Source: an uncultured bacterium
Lineage (GTDB): Bacteria; Vulcanimicrobiota; Xenobia; Xenobiales; Xenobiaceae
Assembly (NCBI GenBank): GCA_934636825.1
Contig: CAKUBG010000006.1
Span: forward strand, 1 to 64,000
Direction of reading: 5' to 3'
Length of the DNA: 64,000 nt
Position numbers and translations under genes: made by a program. The notes beneath the pieces were generated by a model, which did not search any database, had not been told where the DNA came from, and saw only the letters and a list, made by a program, of their open reading frames with translations. Shown in pieces: positions 33,553 to 42,186 of this stretch; within the stretch, counting starts at the first letter, position 1, and the number at the start of each line of letters is the position of its first letter.

Positions 33553-35679
33553 TTAGTTGTCGTAGCCGTAGTCGCTACCGCTGCCGTCTCCCAGCCAGCC
33601 GGTTTTGTCCACTTGGGAAAGATCCTGCCGCTTAGGTGGAGTGACTGAAGGCAAGCCGGGGAAGGGATGCACCTTAATTTGGCGCGGCGCAGCGTAGCCT
33701 AAGTATCCTTCTTGTTCGGCTGCTTGAGCTGCTTCCATAGCAGCTACATCTGGTAAGCCGGTACCGCTTTCGGCAATTTGCAACTGCTCGGCAGTAAGTT
33801 TGGAAGCAATGCGCTCGAGGAATTTTTTTACTACAGGAGTAGCCAAATTCAGTGGCTCCAAAGTTACAAACTTTTTATAGCCGGAATAAGCTCTGATAAG
33901 ATCGCCTTTATGCTCGGCTAAAATGGCCAAACCGCGCACAGCCGTAGCATTCATGGCGTCGTATTTTACCGCTTGAGTATAGGCGTGCTCGGCTTCGGCT
34001 TCACGATGGGCCAGAGAGCACGTATCGCCCAAGAGAGACCACAAAACTGAAGAGGCGGGAGCACAACCTGTTTGGTGTTCGGCTGACTGGCGGACTTCTT
34101 CAGCTAATTTGGCAGCTTCTCGACCGCGTTTAAGCAAAAGTAACAGCTTTACTTTGCGGAAAACACAGTGAATGGAATCGGGGTAGAGCTCGCAAATTTC
34201 GTCCATAGCTTGCAAAGCTGATTCAAACTGGCCCAACTTCATATAAGCTGTAGCTAAAGCTACTGCCAAATTGGTGTGCACCTCTTCGGTAGCGTAGTTG
34301 CACTCCAAGCCGTCTTTGGAAGCTTGGATAGCTTTATCCCAATTGTCTTGGCGTACCCAATATTCGGCTAAACCTAAGTGGCACTTAGCGTCACGTGGAG
34401 ACTGAGCTACCGATTTTATATATAAAGCCTGAGCTTCGGACATTTGGCCTGTGGCCTCTAAAATCGGAGCGATCATGGCGGCGTTGTTATCTTCGTCATT
34501 CATATATATGGCGAGAGCTTCGTCATACATACCCAATTTGAAGTAAAGCTCGGCCAAAGCCTTTTCAATACCACGACGTATAGATTTACGCTCATTGGGG
34601 TCTTCCACAATATCACGATAGTAGTCGATAGCATTTTGAGCTTCGCCGCGACGCACATAGAGGCGACCCAACTCCCAGAGAGCCTGGGCATTTTTGGAAT
34701 CGGCCGAAAGAGCGTCTTTCAAAGTGACGATAGCGTCGTCGAATAAACCGGCTTGAATTTGCTGAGTAGCCAGTAAGTTCCAGGTGCGCTGATTGGTGCG
34801 ATCTTTAGCGACTTGGTCTTTAAGTTCGGCAATAAATTCTTCGCTGAGTCTAGCCCAATGCTTTTGCAAGCCCAACTGAGCATAAACGCGCAACAACTCA
34901 ACCTTCCACATGAAGATATTGCGATGCTCGGGATTGGTTTTGATAGCTTGCTCATAGGCGCCGCGAGACTCAGTATAGTTTTTGGTTCTGTAAGCCAATC
35001 GGGCTGCAGCTTCAAGTAAGCTGGCATTGCTATCGTGATGAATAAGAGCACGAGCAACTAAGCGCAAACCCATTTGTTGCAACTGAGAACGCTGTTCAGG
35101 CTTTAATCCTTTACCGAGCATCTCTTCAAAGAAAGTGGCACCTAAGGGGCAATCTTCTTCGTCACGAAGTTCGATAAGGCGCAAATAGTTGTGCTCGGCG
35201 GTAGATAAATCGAAAGCTCGGGCAGAGGTGGCAGCCAAGCGGCGTACTGAATCGGGATCGTCCGGCTGTTGCTCCAGTACCCACTGACGCAACTGCTGGG
35301 CTTTGGCATAAGCGCCACGACCCTCCAGAGAGTCGGCCAGTTTTACGGCAAAGAAAATATCAGGGCAATGCTCCATGGCCTCTTCCAAGGTCTGTTGCAT
35401 AGCGTTGTTATCATTTTGCTTGCGCAAAATAGTCAGCTTACGCTTGTAAAGCTCAGGATCATCTGGGTTTTGCAGCAGGTTTTGGTTTACTTCTTCAAGA
35501 GCTTCGTCGAGAGGCTCGTTAATATCGCCAAAAACTGGCTTGCCGAGACGGTCTGTTTTAGCTTGTCCCTTAACAGGGGCTTGCTTACGTACTAGACCTT
35601 TACCCTGATCGGCGCTTTGCTGATCTTTACCGGGCATAGCAGGTTTAAATTGTTTGCTGGAACCGAACTTTGGAGTCAT
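33553..35679 (-). CDS. Large cytoplasmic TPR-repeat protein
   Basis: This 708-residue protein has a basic, disordered N-terminal ~45 residues, then helical tetratricopeptide repeats across almost the whole length (LWELGRLYVRRGEAQNAIDYY; AYMKLGQFESALQAMDEICE; AYTQAVKYDAMNATAVRGLA), ending in a Gly/Tyr/Asp-rich tail (GDGSGSDYGYDN). No signal peptide or catalytic domain is visible. The SD AGGAGAG lies 5 nt from the ATG. TPR stacks mediate protein contacts; the partner is unknown. The 5' leader contains several hairpins and a possible attenuator. Codon bias indicates good expression. Confidence 0.8.
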   Translation of the reverse strand: MTPKFGSSKQFKPAMPGKDQQSADQGKGLVRKQAPVKGQAKTDRLGKPVFGDINEPLDEALEEVNQNLLQNPDDPELYKRKLTILRKQNDNNAMQQTLEEAMEHCPDIFFAVKLADSLEGRGAYAKAQQLRQWVLEQQPDDPDSVRRLAATSARAFDLSTAEHNYLRLIELRDEEDCPLGATFFEEMLGKGLKPEQRSQLQQMGLRLVARALIHHDSNASLLEAAARLAYRTKNYTESRGAYEQAIKTNPEHRNIFMWKVELLRVYAQLGLQKHWARLSEEFIAELKDQVAKDRTNQRTWNLLATQQIQAGLFDDAIVTLKDALSADSKNAQALWELGRLYVRRGEAQNAIDYYRDIVEDPNERKSIRRGIEKALAELYFKLGMYDEALAIYMNDEDNNAAMIAPILEATGQMSEAQALYIKSVAQSPRDAKCHLGLAEYWVRQDNWDKAIQASKDGLECNYATEEVHTNLAVALATAYMKLGQFESALQAMDEICELYPDSIHCVFRKVKLLLLLKRGREAAKLAEEVRQSAEHQTGCAPASSVLWSLLGDTCSLAHREAEAEHAYTQAVKYDAMNATAVRGLAILAEHKGDLIRAYSGYKKFVTLEPLNLATPVVKKFLERIASKLTAEQLQIAESGTGLPDVAAMEAAQAAEQEGYLGYAAPRQIKVHPFPGLPSVTPPKRQDLSQVDKTGWLGDGSGSDYGYDN

Positions 35680-35693
35680 CGCACTCTCCTCAC

Positions 35694-35873
35694 AGGCGGG
35701 AACTTAACCGCCTGGGGTGTTTGACATTCCTCAAGGCTTACGCAAGGAGGATTCTTGATGCGGAAATGTTTGGTTGCAATTTGAGGAGAGCCCCCGAGAC
35801 ATTTCTTTTCAAGCATAAATTTCCGTGTGTCCCACGGTATTTTTTTCAAAAATATTCCGGTCAAAAACCGGAA
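35694..35873 (-). promoter_or_regulatory. Structured 5' leader of the TPR gene, possible attenuator
   Basis: No gene is supported in 35680-36132. On the minus strand several hairpins precede the TPR gene: TTCCGG..CCGGAA (35873-35855) followed by a T-rich stretch like a terminator, CCGTG..CACGG (35836-35823), GAAATGT..ACATTTC (35805-35763) and AGGCGG..CCGCCT (35713-35694) just before the SD. The arrangement suggests transcription attenuation or ligand sensing, but no known riboswitch consensus is recognised. Confidence 0.35.
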
Positions 35874-36132
35874 AAGTACGCGCCCGAAAATAAAGCACAC
35901 AACCTACCGGAAACTTTTACTTTAGCTTAGCAAAATCCTGCCGCAATGTGGCTTGGCTTTGAATATAGACTCGATTTTGCCTGCCGATATAATTGCTACT
36001 TGTGCCTAGCGTAGGAGATAGGTTTAGGTGAGCGAAAAACATTCTGAGTTGATTGGCGATGATGTTTTAATTTGTGAACAAGAAAAGTCAGCAGCTTTAA
36101 CTATATTGTTTATATAAAAGTCGGTATTTGAG

Positions 36133-39100
36133 ATGGACGAGGCCACTTTTCACAGCTGTACGGAACCTAGCAGAACTTCCAATGTTGCACTTGACGATTC
36201 TTTAATTATTGGTGGCAAAAGTGGAATAACTATAGAATTAGAAACTTTGCCTTTCGTCAATCTTTCTATAGAACAAAACAAAATTCGGCTGGTTCGTTTT
36301 ATAAAACTCACCAATAATATGGGAAGAGATTGGCATAATTTTGAATGCCGTTTTGAGGCTGACTTTATAGTTCCTAAAAATATAACTGTCAATTCCCTAA
36401 AAAATGGCGAAAGTCTCTACTTAAGTGACATAGATGTAAGTTTAAATTACACTTTTTTGTCTTCCTTGGCTGAAAATGTAAAAAGCAAGTTATACGTAAA
36501 AATATGTTGGCACAATAAATTGCTTCTTGGACAAACTGAAACTTATATCGAGCTTTTTTCTTATGATCAGTGGCTAGGATTGCAAATTATGCCGGAGTTG
36601 CTTTGCAGTTTTGTCACTCCCAACATGGAGACAATATCTTATCTGGGCGGTAAAGTATCCGAAGAACTGCGTCAAGAGACCGGTTCTGGTTCTATTGTTG
36701 GATATCCGGAAGGACGGGAACATGTCTATTCTCTATGTTGCGCTGCCTATAGAGCTGTAAGTTCTCTTGGTATACATTACATCACCGTACCTGCTTCTTT
36801 CGGCGTCCCCGGTCAACGTATTCGCTTTGCTGATAATATTTATAAGTATAAACAGGGAAATTGTTTAGATTTAACTTTACTTTTTGCTTCTCTTCTAGAA
36901 AGTTTCGGCCTTCATCCCGTGCTTTTAATGCAAGAGGGACACGCTTATGTCGGATGCCATACCAAAGATTGGTATTTTGAAGACAGTGTAGTTGAAGATT
37001 TACAAAGGATTAGAAAATTAGTAAATCTAGACGAGTTGATCGTTTTTGAAACAACTTTAGCTGCCGGTAAAGCTACTTTCTCTGAAGCAGAGCGGTGTGC
37101 TCAAGCAGAGCATCTTCAGCTTGATGATAAATTTAAGTGTGCTATTGATGTTGTTCGCTCTCGATACGAAGGAGTACGACCCTTGCCAATTAAGCGCAGC
37201 ATTGATGGCTTTGAGTTGGAGCCGGTCAAGGCTTTGCCCAAGGAATTAGCTTCGGAACAAAAACGTTGCTTAAATGGTCATATTGAACAAATTGAGCAAA
37301 GTGAAGCGGAATATTCTCAGGGAAGAGTAGAGCGCTGGACGCAAAAATTGCTCGATCTTTCTTTGCGCAATCGTCTTTTAAATATGCGTGACGGACGCAA
37401 TTTTATTCCCCTTATCAGTCCTAATATTGCTGCTTTAGAAGATAAATTGGCCGATAACGAAGAGTTCTCTATAAATCCGGCCGCTAATTTATGCTCTGAT
37501 CCCCAAGAACTGAAAAACATAACTCTGCTGCGCAATAACGCCATAAAAAGTGAATTGAGCACACTTTTGGAGTGCGAATTTAGAGCGAAGCGTCTATGTA
37601 GCCTTTTAACAGCTAATGAACTTGACAAAAGGCTTTTAACGATTTATCGCCAGGCTCGCCTTGATATGGAAGAAAGTGGCATAAATACTCTCTTTATGGT
37701 CTTTGGCGTTTTGCAATGGGTCGCCAAAGAAAACGACGCCAATATTCATAAAGCTCCTATTTTGCTTGTGCCTATACGCTTGCGCCGCCTATCTGTTTCC
37801 GGAGGATTCAGATTTGCCCGCCTAGATGAAGATACTATAGTTAACGAAACTTTATTAGAACTGTTGCGCAACCAATATAAAATTAATATTCCCGGTCTTC
37901 ACCCTTTGCCTGCTGATGAATCCGGCGTAGATGTCTCTTTAATTTTTGATCTATTTCGCCAAGCTGTAAAAGATTTGCGCGGTTGGGAAGTTTCTGAAGA
38001 AGTTGGGTTAGGCAATTTCTCATTCGGAAAATTCGTTATGTGGAACGATATGAGCGTTCGCCTAGACGAGTTGAAGAAAAACAAACTCGTTTCACATTTA
38101 ATAAGTGGCAACGGCTCATTCAATGACGGCATTGAAGTTTTTCCGCCTGATAAATTGGAAAAACAACTTAATTTGAGCGAATTGTACGCTCCCTTGAGTG
38201 CGGATTCTTCCCAACTTACAGCAATATTATATTCACAACTTGGTAAAAATTTTATTTTGTATGGCCCTCCTGGAACTGGCAAAAGTCAAACTATTACCAA
38301 TATAATCGCTCACAATTTAGGTTTAGGTAAAAGGGTTCTTTTTGTTTCAGAAAAGAAAGCTGCTTTAGATGTTGTACACAAGCGTCTTAGCTCTGTCGGC
38401 TTGCGTCCTTTTTGTTTGGAACTCCATTCCAACAAGGCCAGCAAAGGCGAAGTTTTAGCTCAATTTGAAGAGACTTTGCACCTAACTGATACAGAAAAAA
38501 ATGAAGATTGGCCTCTAATTGTCGGCAACTTAGAGAAAGTCTGTCACAAATTGCAAGGCTATGTGACAATATTGCACAAGTGTTGGCCTAATGGACTTTC
38601 TGCTTATGATTGTTTTGCTGAATTAGCCTCAATCGACTCCAAGACAGACATTAACAATTTACTTGACATAGATTGTTTAACTCAATCTAAAGAATCTTTA
38701 TTGGCGCTCAAAGAGCTGATCGCTGAATTACTCACTGTTTGGAAAAATAGCGAGCAAAAAGCTCTCCAAAGTTTAACTATCTTGGACAATCACTCTTGGA
38801 GTCCCGGATTTGAACGTGAATTTGTCGGCAGTTTGCAAAATTTACTAGAACTTTTAAATGAAATCACTCAAGAGTGCAAGCTACTAGTGGAGCTTTTTAA
38901 TTTTGATAAAACTCCATCATTATTGTGGTTGGGCAAATTGGTTAAAGCCATACCTAAAATTAAGGCTGCAGCCAATTGTCCTGCCGCTATGTTAAGTGGA
39001 AAATTGTCAAAAGCGCAGCAAAAAGTTCAAGATTTTTTGAGCAATTGGCAAAAATACAGAAAATTGGCTGATTATTTTTCTTCGTATAACATAGAGAAAT

Positions 39101-42100
39101 TATTGAACTTAGATTTAGCCGGGCTTAAGGCTAGGTTGGAAGAGAATAAAGCCAACTTTTTTGCGGTTCGTTTTTTGAAAAATAAAACTTTACTTAGAGA
39201 ACTGGATGGCTTAAAAAAGCTTGGCGGTCAACCTTTAAGTGTTGAAGAACTCGAGCGCCTTATTCCTCAAGTTCAAGAGTATATTACCTTTAATCAAAAT
39301 TTGGCTCACCAGGAAGCTGAAATAAAAGCAATTTTAGGGCCAACTTGGAGTAAAGACTCCGATTGTAGTAAGTTATTGGAGCAGTGTGAGAAGATCTGGG
39401 ATCTGGAAACTGAGCTCAATAATTTGTATGGCAGTTCTGCTGCAACTTCTATATGGGAAAAATTACAGTTAATTTTGCCTTCTTTAGATGAGAGACAAGC
39501 GGAAATTCTTGATAAATTTGCTGCCTGTTGGCTTAAATTTGAAAAAAGTTGGCGTTCATTTTCAGATAGTTACGCTAAACAATTAACTAAAACTGATACG
39601 CTAGATGATTTGCGCACAATATTGCTTTCCCTTGAGCAAAACAAAGTATTTTTGCGCCAGGCTATGCGTTATTTAGCAGTTAAAGCTAAATTTGACAATT
39701 GCCATGTCAGCGCTTTTATAGAAAAATTGGAGGCAGGCAATATCGAGGCCGACAGAGCGGAAGACATTTTTTATAAAGCTTATTGCGACCATATGTTGGA
39801 GCAAATTTTTAATCAGGAAAAAACTTTAAGCGATTTTTCTGGCCTTGAACATGAAGAATGCATTAAAAAATTTGCTGATTTAGATGGCCAATATAGGAAA
39901 TTGAGTCAAAAGACGATTTTTGCCAAATTAGTTGCCAAGCTTCCCGGTCAACGCGCTACTGGCTTAATAAATACAGAGCTTGGCGAACTTAGACGTGAGT
40001 GCGCAAAAAAATCACGCCGCAAACCGGTGCGTCAGCTTTTGGAGCTTATTCCCAATTTGGCACCTATTTTGAAGCCATGTTTTCTGATGAGCCCCTTGTC
40101 AGTAGCTCAATATTTGCCTCCCGACACGGAACCATTTGATCTTGTGGTTTTTGACGAAGCTTCACAAATTCCGGTTTGGGACGCTATAGGAGTAATTGCT
40201 AGGGGAAAACAGCTTATTGTAGTGGGCGATCCAAAGCAAATGCCGCCTACAGACTTCTTCCAGAAAAAAGATAGTGCAGATTTAGATGATACAGCGGTTG
40301 TCGAAGATATGGAAAGCATTTTAGATGAATGTCTTACCGCCGGAGTACATTCTGCCCGTCTCAATTGGCACTATAGAAGTAAGCATGAAGAGCTTATTTC
40401 TTTTAGTAACCATTATTATTACGACGATAGTTTATTCACATTTCCTTCTGCTTATAACACTTCTGATTTTGGAGTTCAATTCAATTTTGTTCGCAATGGA
40501 ATTTATGGTGAAAATGGTCAACGCACCAATGAAGCTGAAGCTAAAGCCTTAGTTAATTGTATCTTTGCTAAATTGACTACTCCTGGAGTGCGTCAGCGCA
40601 GTTTAGGAATAGTAACTTTCAGTTTGCCACAAAAAGAGCTTATTGAAGAGCTATTAGAGCAAGGACGACGTCAACATCCAGAATGTGAAGCTTATTTCAG
40701 CGAGCAAAACGATGAAGCTATTTTTGTGAAAAATTTGGAAAACGTCCAAGGTGACGAGCGTGATGTCATACTCTTTTCCATTTGCTATGCTCCCAATGCA
40801 CAAGGGCGTTTTTCTATGAATTTTGGTCCCCTCAATCGCAATGGAGGAGAGCGCCGTCTTAATGTGGCTATTACTAGAGCCAAAGAACAAGTAGTAGTAT
40901 TTTCTTCAATTTACGCTTCTCAGATAGATTTAACTCGCACTAGAGCTCTTGGAGCTTCACACTTAAAAGCTTTCCTTGAGTATGCCGAAAAGAAAGTAAA
41001 CATGAGAGCCGACTTGCATACTACCAGCTCTTCAGAAAACGCGATAGAAGCTTTGGCTAATTTCTTGGCAACTCAGGGATATAAAACTGAACGCAATTTA
41101 GGCAATTCAAAATATAAGCTCGATTTGGCTGTCTACAATCCAGATTATACAAATGAGTATTTGCTCGGTATAGAAAGCGATGGGCTTGCCTATGCTGCCC
41201 AAAATACTGTCAGAGATCGAGATGAACTTCGCGATGATGTTTTAAAGGCTTTGGGTTGGAAACTTTGTAAGATTTGGAGCGTAGATTGGTATTTAGATAG
41301 ACAACCTACTTGCCAGCGCTTATTAGATCTGTTGAATAAATTGCGCCAACAGCGTAAATCCATTGAAGCGGAAAAAGCCAATCAACAGATTGATAATAGT
41401 CAAATTGAGAGCGCTTTTAATTCTGTTGCAATACAGTCTAAAGACGGTGCTGAAATTGTAAAAGCTTCCAATGATGAGCATGAAGAACGGTCAGCTTCAG
41501 CATTAGCCTATACAGATACATCGGGAAATATTGATAATTGCCAAGAAACAGATTGGGGCTTAATCAAGTCTGTTCCTCTGGATCCATGTTTTCCTAATCG
41601 CCGTGAATATGCTTTGTGCCAACTTTCCGAATTGAATGTTGCTGCTAATAGCGATTTGTATAGTTTAGACAGTAGCTTTGTAAGAGAATATTTGATTAGG
41701 ATTATCTTAGTGGAAGGGCCTATCTATAAACGGGTTCTATTTAAAAGATTTTTAAGTATTTTTAATAATAAACTCAGCACTACGGCTGAACAATTTTTGA
41801 CAAATTGCTTGCCTAGCGGTTTGGTACAAACCTTTTTTAATAATGAATCTGTAATTTGGCCAAAAGGTGCTACTCCTGACTCTTATAGGATCTACAGAAT
41901 TAGCACCAATGAAGAGACAAAACGCCCCTTATACGATATTCCTTTAGTAGAAGTAGCTAATGCTATGGAAGAAATAAAAACGAGTTTGCCTATTGATGAT
42001 GAAGAGACTCTTAATAGAGAAACTCTCAAACTTTTCGGATTAAAAAGCTTAACGTCCAAGGCAGTCTCTTATTTAGCTTTAGCTAAATCGTTTTGGCAAG

Positions 42101-42117
42101 AGCGCACTCAAAATTAG
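36133..42117 (+). CDS. Giant DUF4011-helicase-nuclease protein (HhE-type defence candidate)
   Basis: This is a 1994-residue protein. Residues ~190-300 resemble a transglutaminase-like fold (GNCLDLTLLFASLLESFG with Cys, GHAYVG with His). A DUF4011-like region follows (VERWTQKLLDLSLRNRLLN). Superfamily 1 helicase motifs are complete: GPPGTGKSQT near residue 715, VVFDEASQIP, GDPKQMPPTDFF, NWHYRSKHEELISFSN, VQGDERDVI and RRLNVAITRAKEQ. Near residues 1640-1740 lies a Vsr/DUF559-like nuclease region (YLLGIESDGLAYAA; RDRDELRDDVLKALGWKL), and a DUF3320-like module forms the C-terminus. DUF4011-helicase-Vsr proteins have been reported as anti-phage systems. The gene is more AT-rich than its neighbours, consistent with acquisition. 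Confidence 0.8.
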   Translation: MDEATFHSCTEPSRTSNVALDDSLIIGGKSGITIELETLPFVNLSIEQNKIRLVRFIKLTNNMGRDWHNFECRFEADFIVPKNITVNSLKNGESLYLSDIDVSLNYTFLSSLAENVKSKLYVKICWHNKLLLGQTETYIELFSYDQWLGLQIMPELLCSFVTPNMETISYLGGKVSEELRQETGSGSIVGYPEGREHVYSLCCAAYRAVSSLGIHYITVPASFGVPGQRIRFADNIYKYKQGNCLDLTLLFASLLESFGLHPVLLMQEGHAYVGCHTKDWYFEDSVVEDLQRIRKLVNLDELIVFETTLAAGKATFSEAERCAQAEHLQLDDKFKCAIDVVRSRYEGVRPLPIKRSIDGFELEPVKALPKELASEQKRCLNGHIEQIEQSEAEYSQGRVERWTQKLLDLSLRNRLLNMRDGRNFIPLISPNIAALEDKLADNEEFSINPAANLCSDPQELKNITLLRNNAIKSELSTLLECEFRAKRLCSLLTANELDKRLLTIYRQARLDMEESGINTLFMVFGVLQWVAKENDANIHKAPILLVPIRLRRLSVSGGFRFARLDEDTIVNETLLELLRNQYKINIPGLHPLPADESGVDVSLIFDLFRQAVKDLRGWEVSEEVGLGNFSFGKFVMWNDMSVRLDELKKNKLVSHLISGNGSFNDGIEVFPPDKLEKQLNLSELYAPLSADSSQLTAILYSQLGKNFILYGPPGTGKSQTITNIIAHNLGLGKRVLFVSEKKAALDVVHKRLSSVGLRPFCLELHSNKASKGEVLAQFEETLHLTDTEKNEDWPLIVGNLEKVCHKLQGYVTILHKCWPNGLSAYDCFAELASIDSKTDINNLLDIDCLTQSKESLLALKELIAELLTVWKNSEQKALQSLTILDNHSWSPGFEREFVGSLQNLLELLNEITQECKLLVELFNFDKTPSLLWLGKLVKAIPKIKAAANCPAAMLSGKLSKAQQKVQDFLSNWQKYRKLADYFSSYNIEKLLNLDLAGLKARLEENKANFFAVRFLKNKTLLRELDGLKKLGGQPLSVEELERLIPQVQEYITFNQNLAHQEAEIKAILGPTWSKDSDCSKLLEQCEKIWDLETELNNLYGSSAATSIWEKLQLILPSLDERQAEILDKFAACWLKFEKSWRSFSDSYAKQLTKTDTLDDLRTILLSLEQNKVFLRQAMRYLAVKAKFDNCHVSAFIEKLEAGNIEADRAEDIFYKAYCDHMLEQIFNQEKTLSDFSGLEHEECIKKFADLDGQYRKLSQKTIFAKLVAKLPGQRATGLINTELGELRRECAKKSRRKPVRQLLELIPNLAPILKPCFLMSPLSVAQYLPPDTEPFDLVVFDEASQIPVWDAIGVIARGKQLIVVGDPKQMPPTDFFQKKDSADLDDTAVVEDMESILDECLTAGVHSARLNWHYRSKHEELISFSNHYYYDDSLFTFPSAYNTSDFGVQFNFVRNGIYGENGQRTNEAEAKALVNCIFAKLTTPGVRQRSLGIVTFSLPQKELIEELLEQGRRQHPECEAYFSEQNDEAIFVKNLENVQGDERDVILFSICYAPNAQGRFSMNFGPLNRNGGERRLNVAITRAKEQVVVFSSIYASQIDLTRTRALGASHLKAFLEYAEKKVNMRADLHTTSSSENAIEALANFLATQGYKTERNLGNSKYKLDLAVYNPDYTNEYLLGIESDGLAYAAQNTVRDRDELRDDVLKALGWKLCKIWSVDWYLDRQPTCQRLLDLLNKLRQQRKSIEAEKANQQIDNSQIESAFNSVAIQSKDGAEIVKASNDEHEERSASALAYTDTSGNIDNCQETDWGLIKSVPLDPCFPNRREYALCQLSELNVAANSDLYSLDSSFVREYLIRIILVEGPIYKRVLFKRFLSIFNNKLSTTAEQFLTNCLPSGLVQTFFNNESVIWPKGATPDSYRIYRISTNEETKRPLYDIPLVEVANAMEEIKTSLPIDDEETLNRETLKLFGLKSLTSKAVSYLALAKSFWQERTQN

Positions 42118-42186
42118 TTGAGGCTGACTCTGTGTAGGCAACTCTCCTAAAGGACTAAGAAGGCTAAATCAGAAAGTCTCCTAGTT

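Noticed and set aside
35676..35900. Minus-strand frame overlapping the start of the TPR gene.
   Set aside because: It overlaps the SD and start of the TPR gene in another frame and covers several hairpins; its composition is not protein-like.
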